From the IMG/VR virus record IMGVR_UViG_3300045999_007214, positions 1 to 20,014 of that record: a stretch of 20,014 nucleotides of DNA, one strand, 5' to 3'. Below are positions 7,281-13,053 of the stretch, piece after piece. The notes beneath the pieces were generated by a model. The model had not been told where the DNA came from, ran no database searches, and saw only the letters and a program-made list of their open reading frames with translations. This DNA is from a virus. Position numbers and translations under genes: made by a program. The number at the start of each line of letters is the position of its first letter. The first letter of the stretch is position 1.

Positions 7281-7461
7281 AGGTTTAGGCGACGACATCA
7301 AAAAAATAACTAGTGCAACTGGTTTAGATAACTTAGCTAAGCGTATAGCACAACTTCTAGATGAAGATTGTGGATGTGATGATAGACAAGAATGGCTCAA
7401 TGATAAAACAAAGAATTGGCCTATTTATAAAAAAAGGAATTTAAATGGCAGTAATAAATAA
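7258..7461 (+). CDS. Small acidic-tailed hypothetical protein with CGCDD motif
   Basis: A 67-residue unknown protein overlapping the previous gene by 23 nt (only 11 nt if the ATG at 7270 is used) and the next gene by 17 nt. It has a helical N-terminus (GLDNLAKRIAQLLDEDCGCDD, ending near residue 41) and a basic Trp-containing tail. The LLDE followed by a CGCDD cluster resembles the N-terminus of the protein at 7982 (LNECSCGCGG), so both may bind a metal. It is retained because its frame fills the gap between two clear genes. No family is recognised. Confidence 0.5.
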   Translation: MDLNMQSKGLGDDIKKITSATGLDNLAKRIAQLLDEDCGCDDRQEWLNDKTKNWPIYKKRNLNGSNK

Positions 7462-7978
7462 AACGGGTATTACAAATGGCGGAACGGTTCAAGCTGAACA
7501 TGTTACTAGAGCAATTGATGCACTGAGTGGAGTTAGTACCGATACAATTATTGCAACGGGATCATTTAGTGGATCTTTAACAGGTATTGCTACTTCTGCT
7601 ACTAGTGCTTCATATGCAGTAACGGCTTCATATGCAACCACAGCTTCATTTGCATTAAATTCTACAACAACTTTTCCATTTACTGGCTCTGCTAGAATTA
7701 CAGGATCACTGAGTGTAACAGGATCATTTACAACAACAGCTGGCACATCATCGTTTCAATCAACAACGATTAATGGATTTGTTGGAGGAAATATTACTGG
7801 TTCTAGTACATTGATTATGGATTTAAGTACACTAGGTACTGGTGGTAATTTTGTTTTACCAACCACCGCACCACAAAATCCAATGCGAGGTAGTATATAT
7901 TTCGATTTTCAAGCTGGGACGTTATATATACATAATGGTTCAGATTGGTTAAGTACTACGCTTACGCAAGGAGGATAA
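7445..7978 (+). CDS. Fibre-like virion protein, Ser/Thr/Ala-rich with short repeats
   Basis: A 177-residue protein dominated by Ser, Thr, Gly and Ala. Residues 52-70 hold three copies of a TASYA/TASFA repeat (ATSASYAVTASYATTASFAL), then come beta-rich GSLSVTGSF segments (87-95). The C-terminal part (GSIYFDFQAGTLYIHNGSDW, 149-168) resembles the 'G-x-IYFD...LY-x-x-NG...W' ending of phage tail-fibre or baseplate decoration proteins. Composition and repeats suggest a trimeric beta-structured fibre segment or a fibre tip. An A-rich leader with AAAAGGAAT lies about 8 nt before the start. It is short for a full fibre, so it may be an accessory fibre, head fibre or baseplate whisker. Structural role is inferred from composition. 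Confidence 0.55.
   Translation: MAVINKTGITNGGTVQAEHVTRAIDALSGVSTDTIIATGSFSGSLTGIATSATSASYAVTASYATTASFALNSTTTFPFTGSARITGSLSVTGSFTTTAGTSSFQSTTINGFVGGNITGSSTLIMDLSTLGTGGNFVLPTTAPQNPMRGSIYFDFQAGTLYIHNGSDWLSTTLTQGG
7969..7974 (+). promoter_or_regulatory. Strong Shine-Dalgarno site for the gene at 7982
   Basis: A perfect AGGAGG ends 7 nt before the ATG at 7982 and overlaps the last codons of the fibre-like gene (stop at 7976-7978). It is the most canonical ribosome binding site in the window. Confidence 0.7.
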
Positions 7979-7981
7979 TAA

Positions 7982-8449
7982 ATGAAACAACTAAATGAAT
8001 GTAGCTGCGGATGTGGCGGAGATGATGGATGTAATTCTAATAATGGCAATTACATGTTTTTTGGCAATCTAAAAATAATTAAAAAATATGTAGATGCATT
8101 GTTGCAAATGAATCCCAATCAAGTTCAAGAAATATTGAGCAATGGACACGACTGGGCTGCAGACCACATTGCAACGTCTAAAGATGATGTTCAAGAGGTT
8201 GGCGATTTCTTAATGAATGAAATGCAACATGGTTCAGAAATGGATTCATACAATATGCAACAACCACAATTTGTTCCGATGGACTTTAAGAATCATCTAA
8301 AGAAGTTGATGCCGGAGCGCATTGAAAAAACTGAATCTGGTTATTTTGCTACTACTGAAACGGGTAGAAGATTATCTAAACAAGCTAAATCTAAAAAAGC
8401 CGCATTAGCTCAATTAGCTGCAGTTGAAATATCAAAACATAAAAAATAA
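7982..8449 (+). CDS. Hypothetical protein with Cys-rich N-terminus
   Basis: A 155-residue unknown protein with a perfect AGGAGG ribosome binding site. The N-terminus, MKQLNECSCGCGGDDGC, packs four cysteines between residues 7 and 17, suggesting a small metal site or a disulfide-linked tag; the preceding LNE also fits the (L/I)xE cleavage rule. Residues 30-80 are helical (KIIKKYVDALLQMNPNQVQE and following), with HDWAADHIATSKDDVQEVGDFL acidic-helical. The C-terminus (about 100-155) is strongly basic and includes ESGYFATTETGRRLSKQAKS, which could bind nucleic acid. It overlaps the next gene by 1 nt. Similar small Cys-tagged proteins occur in uncultured marine phages as I recall; no function is known to me. 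Confidence 0.62.
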   Translation: MKQLNECSCGCGGDDGCNSNNGNYMFFGNLKIIKKYVDALLQMNPNQVQEILSNGHDWAADHIATSKDDVQEVGDFLMNEMQHGSEMDSYNMQQPQFVPMDFKNHLKKLMPERIEKTESGYFATTETGRRLSKQAKSKKAALAQLAAVEISKHKK

Positions 8450-9081
8450 TGGCATATTTAAATCATAACATACCAACAATAACATGTTACATACGCAATG
8501 AGTATATGTTCAATCACGAAAAAGGTGAAGGCGAATATACATTAGCAGATGTACATAGTGTAGCTTCACTTGAAAAACGCGTACCGTTATTTGAAGCATT
8601 TCTAGAAAATGGAGTTAATTGGACAAGAAGACCAATCACAGCATTTTGTTGGAAAAAGACTGCACCTAAACTTCCTATAGAATATCATATGTATTGGGAT
8701 TGTTTTAGTCCGTATATTGATGTTCAAATACGACAAAGATTAGCAGGCCTTCGTGCTGAGTTAATTGATTTTAAAGGCAAAAAACATGAAGGTGCATATA
8801 TGTTTACTTTGGATTGGTCATGGGAAAATAAAGCAGGTGTTACTAATGTAAACTTTTCAGAAACACCTGAACATAAATGCGGACACTTGTTTAAGATGGA
8901 TGACGGAAACTTTTTTATTTATCCTAACAACAGAATCATATGGAGAGATGATGCTTGGACTTATAAAAGAATTGATGCTAACCCTGGATATAAAATTGAT
9001 ATGAATGAATATAGCGTAGAAAACAAACGCAAAGTAGAAACGGATTATTCATATATTACAGAATTTAAAGAAGTAAAATAA
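8449..9081 (+). CDS. Conserved hypothetical phage protein
   Basis: A 210-residue soluble protein, rich in Trp, Tyr and His, with no recognised motif. Distinct segments include FCWKKTAPKLPIEYHMYWD (about 66-84), FSPYIDVQIRQRLAGLRAEL (about 86-105), FTLDWSW (about 119-125) and NFFIYPNNRIIWRDDAW (about 154-170). Mixed alpha/beta character and aromatic content suggest a folded virion or host-takeover protein. It starts inside the previous stop (TAATG) and ends 8 nt before the next gene, so it is cotranscribed with the candidate virion genes around it. I recall related unknown proteins in marine myoviruses but cannot name a family. Confidence 0.65.
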   Translation: MAYLNHNIPTITCYIRNEYMFNHEKGEGEYTLADVHSVASLEKRVPLFEAFLENGVNWTRRPITAFCWKKTAPKLPIEYHMYWDCFSPYIDVQIRQRLAGLRAELIDFKGKKHEGAYMFTLDWSWENKAGVTNVNFSETPEHKCGHLFKMDDGNFFIYPNNRIIWRDDAWTYKRIDANPGYKIDMNEYSVENKRKVETDYSYITEFKEVK

Positions 9082-9089
9082 AGGTATTT

Positions 9090-9422
9090 ATGAAACTAAT
9101 TAATTTATTATTCGAATCCAAACAAACTAACGATAAGTTTGAAGAATTTGCAGAAACTCGAGGTAAGGGTGCTGCTAAGATAGCTTCTACCGCTGAAGAA
9201 AAAGGTGGATTAGCATTGCTAACATGGCATCATTTCAAAGTGAAAGCTGCATACTATAAACGAGCTACTGCAGGAAAATTTGAAGTTGATTCTGCAAAAA
9301 AAGAATTTGCTGAGACTTTAAAAAAGATTTCATTGGATATGACACCAATTGAATTTCAACGCGAAGTTGGACGTTTGGAAGTATTAGGTGAATTGATTAT
9401 ACGAGATCAAAAAGGCAAATAA
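9090..9422 (+). CDS. Small basic helical protein with capsid-targeting-like N-terminus
   Basis: A 110-residue, Lys- and Glu-rich helical protein. Its first ten residues, MKLINLLFES, match the shared signature also seen in MIRLKHLLSES (9422) and MIRLKSLLIES (10273), with LFE|S as the predicted prohead-protease site. In T4 the internal protein IPIII begins in the same style (MKTYQEFIAEA) and is cleaved after (L/I)xE. The rest has no recognised domain; it resembles small basic internal proteins in size and charge. Its stop overlaps the next start by 1 nt, placing it with the lysozyme and HAD genes that carry the same leader. Predicted role: packaged internal-head protein. Unknown activity. Confidence 0.6.
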   Translation: MKLINLLFESKQTNDKFEEFAETRGKGAAKIASTAEEKGGLALLTWHHFKVKAAYYKRATAGKFEVDSAKKEFAETLKKISLDMTPIEFQREVGRLEVLGELIIRDQKGK

Positions 9423-10276
9423 TGATACGTTTAAAACATTTATTATCGGAGTCTCTAGTAAATGATGCTGAATTCCGTGCACAAGTAAAAGATTGGGAAG
9501 GTAAAGTTACTAATGCAGCTGGTCTTCATGTATCATATGATGATGAAACTGGTCGACCTGTACAATCTCCTAAAGAAGTAAAAGGAGTACTTACAATTGG
9601 TTATGGTACTACTAAAACTATATTTCCTGAATTAAAACCAGGATTAAAAATTTCTGAAAAACAAGCAGATAACTTGTTAACGAAAGGAATAAAAACCATC
9701 GAAGATACTGTTAAACGAAAAATTCCACAATACGATTCATATCCTAGATATGTACGCACGGCAATAATGAATGCATCATATCGGGGGGACTTAGGACCTG
9801 CTACAACTAAGTTGATTAATCAAGGAGCTTGGAATAAAGTTTCAAAAGAATATCTAAACCATAGCAACTATACTAGCCCAGGATCATTAACTGGCGTTGT
9901 AAAACGAATGAAATCTAATGCCGATGCTTTCGATCGTTATGCAAAGGAACGTGCAAATAAAAAACCTGCAGATGCAGTAAAATCAAAACAAACATATAAA
10001 GGTAATGTTGGTAGAATGTTATATCCAAGAAAAACCCCGGATACCAATTTTGCTAACGTTAGAAATGAACCTGTTATTAATAATGGATTTTTTACTAACA
10101 TTATTTCTAGAATCGAATGGCCGAACCCAGTTGGTGTAGCTAAGTCGAAAAAATTTGACGCACAAGGTAAGGCGTGGTATTATGTTGAATTACCAGCTGG
10201 TACTAGTTCATCATATAAACATGGGTGGGTACGATATGATGTAGTTACTGCAAATAAAACTGGAAAATACATATGA
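9422..10276 (+). CDS. T4-type lysozyme (GH24-like) with SH3-like C-terminus and packaging leader
   Basis: A 284-residue protein in three parts. Residues 1-11 (MIRLKHLLSES) form a capsid-targeting-like leader with a predicted cut after E10. Residues about 12-175 look like a GH24 muramidase: catalytic Glu in DWEGKV (E26), the LTIGYGTT motif (57-64) equivalent to TIGIGH of T4 lysozyme, and a helical region with RTAIMNASYRGDLGPATT. About 30 residues separate the Glu from TIGYG, longer than in T4 lysozyme, so a loop is inserted. Residues about 195-284 resemble an SH3-like wall-binding domain (ANVRNEP, WYYVELPAG, HGWVRYD). A lysis endolysin is already present at 2398, so this enzyme is more likely virion-borne and used in entry. 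It overlaps the next gene by 4 nt. Confidence 0.72.
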   Translation: MIRLKHLLSESLVNDAEFRAQVKDWEGKVTNAAGLHVSYDDETGRPVQSPKEVKGVLTIGYGTTKTIFPELKPGLKISEKQADNLLTKGIKTIEDTVKRKIPQYDSYPRYVRTAIMNASYRGDLGPATTKLINQGAWNKVSKEYLNHSNYTSPGSLTGVVKRMKSNADAFDRYAKERANKKPADAVKSKQTYKGNVGRMLYPRKTPDTNFANVRNEPVINNGFFTNIISRIEWPNPVGVAKSKKFDAQGKAWYYVELPAGTSSSYKHGWVRYDVVTANKTGKYI

Positions 10277-10722
10277 TACGTTTAAAATCTTTACTAATTG
10301 AAAGCTCAGCTACATATACGTTATATGTTGATATGGGAGGTGTGTTATTCAAAAAAATGGGTGCCGATGCAGGCGGGAAGGGAACAAAGACTGAATACAT
10401 TGGAAACACATTGTGGAATGCTATAAAAAATTTAGATCCAATAATTCTTTCAGCTGTCGACAGTGATGTTGATGGCAAAAAGAAAGAAACTAAACGAAAA
10501 CAAGTTGCTGACCATTTAACCCCAACACCATCAATTAAATTTGTTACAAAAGGTACGGATAAGGGTAACGACGGCCGCGCAAATAAAAATTCAATACTAA
10601 TCGATGATGACGACGCAAACATAACGTCTTGGAAATCTAAAGGTGGTATCGGAATCCTACATAAATCAACCGATGTACAAGCTACAATCAAACAATTAAA
10701 AAAATATTTTGATTTGGATTAA
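10273..10722 (+). CDS. HAD-like protein with altered motif I and packaging leader
   Basis: A 149-residue protein starting with MIRLKSLLIES, the shared capsid-targeting-like leader, with a predicted cut after E10. The remainder resembles a compact HAD-superfamily domain: motif I is VDMGGVLF (19-26), motif II ILSAV near residue 58, a Lys-rich KKKETKRKQ stretch (70-78), and motif IV ILIDDDDANITSW (about 107-119) followed by GGIGILHK, as in 5'-nucleotidase or polynucleotide-phosphatase HAD proteins. The second catalytic Asp of motif I (DxD) is Gly at residue 22, so normal phosphatase catalysis is doubtful. It may be an inactive or altered HAD domain, or use a different residue. It overlaps the lysozyme gene by 4 nt, suggesting coordinated production. 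Confidence 0.6.
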   Translation: MIRLKSLLIESSATYTLYVDMGGVLFKKMGADAGGKGTKTEYIGNTLWNAIKNLDPIILSAVDSDVDGKKKETKRKQVADHLTPTPSIKFVTKGTDKGNDGRANKNSILIDDDDANITSWKSKGGIGILHKSTDVQATIKQLKKYFDLD

Positions 10723-10730
10723 TGTTTGAT

Positions 10731-10743
10731 TTTTCATATAATA
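10731..10743 (+). promoter_or_regulatory. Class A motif: TTTTCATATAATA
   Basis: Sits in the 25-nt gap before the ATG at 10748 and contains TATAAT. It resembles the motif at 4037-4050 in sequence and in distance to the start (17 nt from motif start to ATG in both). Candidate promoter for the small-gene block that includes the ClpS-like gene. Confidence 0.35.
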
Positions 10744-10747
10744 AGTT

Positions 10748-10948
10748 ATGACACAAGAAAATTTCATTGGGAAGTTATTGATGGCATCTATAAATCATAT
10801 GAAAACAGATGATTGGGAATGGCCACCGAATTGGGATTTAACTAAAAAACAAAGATTTTTAAATCAATGTCTTGTATATGCAGAACAAAATGAATTATAT
10901 GAACAATGTGCAATCATTAGAGATGTCGAAAAAGAAATTAACAAATAG
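10748..10948 (+). CDS. Small hypothetical protein
   Basis: A 66-residue acidic, Trp-containing protein. Residues 22-30 (DWEWPPNWD) form a distinctive turn, followed by a helix (LTKKQRFLNQCLVYAEQNEL, 31-50) and a short C-terminal helix. Its last 26 nt overlap the start of the ClpS-like gene, implying coupled translation. No family is recognised. The TPR- or UVR-like helical pattern (an 'AEQNELYEQCAIIRD' segment resembles UvrB/UVR motifs in clamp proteins) hints at a protein-protein interaction module, but this is weak. Confidence 0.55.
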   Translation: MTQENFIGKLLMASINHMKTDDWEWPPNWDLTKKQRFLNQCLVYAEQNELYEQCAIIRDVEKEINK

Positions 10949-11180
10949 AAGAGGTCAACATAAAGTAATTGTCCATAATGACAATCACAATACGTTTGAA
11001 CATGTTATTAATTCGTTGATGGATGTATGCGGCCATGGATACTTGCAATCAGTACAGTGTGCTACTATAACTCATACAAATTCAAAGTGTGCAGTGTACA
11101 CTGATAGCTATGATGAATGCATTCAAGTTCAACGAGAATTACAATCATTAGGTATAACCGTTTCAATTGAAAAATGCTAG
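10923..11180 (+). CDS. clpS: ClpS-like Clp protease adaptor
   Basis: An 85-residue protein starting at the ATG at 10923; an in-frame ATG at 10872 would add 17 residues that only shadow the overlapping gene. After a basic N-terminus, KVIVHNDNHNTFEHVINSL (14-32) matches the ClpS core with the Asn-Asp pair (N19, D20) that binds the N-terminal amino group of N-degron substrates, the next acidic residue being Asn here (N21). ITHTNSKCAVYT (49-60) aligns with the conserved 'VHxxGxxxxGVYT' region and keeps its His (H51). The C-terminus, LQSLGITVSIEK (73-84), matches the closing strand. ClpS delivers N-degron proteins to ClpAP. A phage copy could redirect host proteolysis or compete with host ClpS. 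Family call is good; in vivo partner is unknown. Confidence 0.8.
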   Translation: MSKKKLTNRRGQHKVIVHNDNHNTFEHVINSLMDVCGHGYLQSVQCATITHTNSKCAVYTDSYDECIQVQRELQSLGITVSIEKC

Positions 11181-11359
11181 AACAAATAATTAAAATTAGA
11201 ATTGCATTGCTGCACGCAACATATCATAGAAATATGAAACGTGCGGAGAAATGTAGACAACAATTAGATATTGTTAAATTTAAAAAGTATGTCTATGCTG
11301 CGGAAGATGCATGGCGTAAATTAGTTATATTATCAAATAAATTAAAACCAAATGGGTAG
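11174..11359 (+). CDS. Small basic helical hypothetical protein
   Basis: A 61-residue, strongly basic, all-helical protein (about 18 Lys/Arg) with a HATYHRNMKRAEKCRQQ segment (14-30) and a second helix to residue 58. It overlaps the ClpS-like gene by 7 nt and the next gene by 8 nt, which supports it as a real member of the run of small genes. Heptad-like hydrophobic spacing suggests a short helical hairpin or coiled coil, like the one in the gene at 10748. No family is recognised. Confidence 0.5.
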   Translation: MLEQIIKIRIALLHATYHRNMKRAEKCRQQLDIVKFKKYVYAAEDAWRKLVILSNKLKPNG

Positions 11360-11738
11360 AAAATCAGCTCACACCGGAATGTCTCCGAAGGATCGCTCCA
11401 TTAACATAATGGACAAGTTTATCACAAGAAATCAAAATAAACAAAAAGATCGACCATTTCAATCTGCACGTAGAAAAGATCCGGATGTTCCGATTCATAT
11501 GTGGCCATTGAACGATCAAATTGAATATTGGGAAAATAGAACCGACAGCGATCGATTCGATGATTTGTATCCTATCTATTCTTATTGGATTGATGAAGTA
11601 CAACGATTATCTAAAGTACATCCGACATTCTTTGCAGATTGTACATTAAAATTAAAACCAATGTTGTTGGAAATGTATGATGCAAAAACACCAACAAAAG
11701 ATACAGTGGCTGAATTAAGAAAGCACGGAGTTTATTAA
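11352..11738 (+). CDS. Hypothetical protein
   Basis: A 128-residue protein with a basic N-terminal third (residues 1-43, rich in Lys, Arg, Asn), then a conserved-looking aromatic/acidic stretch: DVPIHMWPLNDQIEYWENRTD (about 45-65), DDLYPIYSYWIDEVQRLSK (about 70-88), and a C-terminal helix. There is no recognised catalytic motif. It overlaps its upstream neighbour by 8 nt and its downstream neighbour by 1 nt. The basic tail and folded body are compatible with nucleic-acid or ribosome binding, but this is only composition. Confidence 0.58.
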   Translation: MGRKSAHTGMSPKDRSINIMDKFITRNQNKQKDRPFQSARRKDPDVPIHMWPLNDQIEYWENRTDSDRFDDLYPIYSYWIDEVQRLSKVHPTFFADCTLKLKPMLLEMYDAKTPTKDTVAELRKHGVY

Positions 11739-12292
11739 TGGAAGATAAACAATATAAGTATGTATATGGCATCGGTAAGACTGCCTTAGATATTCCAGAA
11801 AGCGAAATACGTTATGCAATGGAGAATACAAAGTCTAATGCAGAGGCAGCTCGCTTTCTGAAAGTATCGTTTACTACTTATAAAAAGTATGCTCGATTAT
11901 ATACTGATAGAGATTCGGGTAAAACATTGTATGAATTACATAAGAATCAATTTGGGATAGGAATTCGTAAGGATGTTGCAAATGCTCGTAAAGGTATTTA
12001 CTCGATTGATAATGTACTCGAAGGCAAGCATCCTAACTATCCTTCATGGAAGCTACGCAATAGACTATTAGCATTAGCTATACTGCCAGAAGAATGTGCA
12101 AGTTGCGGATATTCGGAACGAAGAATAACAGATGATACAGTGCCACTTCGTTTAGATCATTTAGATGGTGATGACACAAATCATTGCATTGACAATTTGC
12201 AAATGCTATGTCTCAATTGTTATTATCAACAAACAGGCAATCCGTATAATGAAAATAAAGACACTTATTGGAATTACAATTTACTTGAGTGA
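11738..12292 (+). CDS. HNH endonuclease with N-terminal helix-turn-helix-like region
   Basis: A 184-residue protein. Residues 32-56 (SNAEAARFLKVSFTTYKKYAR) look like a helix-turn-helix used in DNA recognition. The C-terminal half is an HNH/zinc-ribbon nuclease: ECASCGY (119-125) and LCLNCY (157-162) provide a C120-x2-C123 / C158-x2-C161 zinc site around LRLDHLDGDDTNHCIDNLQ (138-156), where D140-H141 and N153 fit the HNH catalytic positions. It starts in the previous stop with a 1-nt overlap. It is most like free-standing phage homing or nicking endonucleases, though a role in DNA packaging or host DNA degradation is possible. No intron or split gene is visible next to it. Confidence 0.8.
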   Translation: MEDKQYKYVYGIGKTALDIPESEIRYAMENTKSNAEAARFLKVSFTTYKKYARLYTDRDSGKTLYELHKNQFGIGIRKDVANARKGIYSIDNVLEGKHPNYPSWKLRNRLLALAILPEECASCGYSERRITDDTVPLRLDHLDGDDTNHCIDNLQMLCLNCYYQQTGNPYNENKDTYWNYNLLE

Positions 12293-12304
12293 TATTTATT
12301 AATA
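12292..12304 (+). promoter_or_regulatory. Class B-like motif: ATATTTATTAATA
   Basis: Lies in the 11-nt gap between the HNH gene and the ATG at 12304. It shares ATATTTAT with the motifs at 2107, 4404 and 17030. It touches the start codon, so it would act as an upstream element only if transcripts were leaderless; more likely it is an AT-rich leader. Confidence 0.22.
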
Positions 12305-13053
12305 TGATATCAATGAAATCACTTATTATCGAAGGCCGTTATGATAGTTTGGTTACGAGACTATCTAATAAATTGCTACAAATAATCAAAGATAGTTTTG
12401 CTGCAACAACTGATCCGGAAGGCTCTTTTAGTGGCGAAAAGATTTATTTTAAACAAGGAGAGGATGTTCCGAATATCGAAGACCCTGCTACCTTTGATAA
12501 CATTTATTTTGAAGAAGTAGAAAATACAGATATCCCTGTTGAATTTTATTTAGAATTAAAAGTTCAATGGATCGAAGGATTAGATGATTTACATGTTGGC
12601 GGAGATGCATATAACAATACAAAAAGAAATTCAGATGAACTGCCACTTATTGAAATACGATTCAAATTAGATCCTGCAGAATATCCGAAACTATTATCTG
12701 AAGTTGCAATGGATCTTCGCGATACACTTCGTCATGAAATTGAACATGTAACTCAATCGGGTTGGAATACAATTGATAGCAAATTTATTCCGTCAGATCA
12801 AGCATTGCGAAAGAAAATTGAAACTGGTGCATTGCCGCCTGCTAGATATTTTACATTACCTAAAGAAATAGATGCAATGATCCAAGGTTTATATTTACGT
12901 GCTAAAAAAACAAGAACACCATTTTCTAAAGTTATCAATGATTATTTAGATATTTGGGTGAATAATAAATCAATTACTCCGGAAGATAAAATGCAAATAT
13001 TATCAGTATGGAAAAAACGAATACCACAACTAGGAATTCGTCAGGAGATATAA
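12304..13053 (+). CDS. Putative zinc metallopeptidase (HExxH) with packaging leader
   Basis: A 249-residue protein. I start it at the ATG at 12304 because MISMKSLIIEG then aligns residue for residue with MIRLKSLLIES at 10273; an upstream GTG at 12289 would disturb this. The predicted prohead-protease cut is after IIE (residue 10). The body contains a zinc-protease helix DTLRHEIEHVTQSG (about 140-153) with H144, E145 and H148, and a downstream LPKEIDAMIQGLYL helix (about 185-198) whose E188 could be the third zinc ligand. The HExxH...E pattern is that of gluzincins, but no named family is recognised. Predicted role: a protease carried in the head and delivered with the DNA, or acting in capsid maturation. 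Motif is clear; activity and packaging are inferred. Confidence 0.62.
   Translation: MISMKSLIIEGRYDSLVTRLSNKLLQIIKDSFAATTDPEGSFSGEKIYFKQGEDVPNIEDPATFDNIYFEEVENTDIPVEFYLELKVQWIEGLDDLHVGGDAYNNTKRNSDELPLIEIRFKLDPAEYPKLLSEVAMDLRDTLRHEIEHVTQSGWNTIDSKFIPSDQALRKKIETGALPPARYFTLPKEIDAMIQGLYLRAKKTRTPFSKVINDYLDIWVNNKSITPEDKMQILSVWKKRIPQLGIRQEI

Noticed and set aside
10245-10691. 148-codon minus-strand ORF opposite the HAD-like gene
   Set aside because: No motif, no ribosome site, and the + strand frame carries HAD motifs and the packaging leader.
10872-10922. Upstream ATG for the ClpS-like gene
   Set aside because: It would add 17 residues lying over the end of the preceding gene and unlike ClpS; the ATG at 10923 gives the normal family length.
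12289-12303. GTG start for the metallopeptidase gene
   Set aside because: Starting at 12304 gives a leader that aligns exactly with the one at 10273.
13008-13052. Upstream ATG for the marine-phage domain protein
   Set aside because: It lies inside the preceding gene; the ATG at 13053 has an AGGAG and a TAATG junction.
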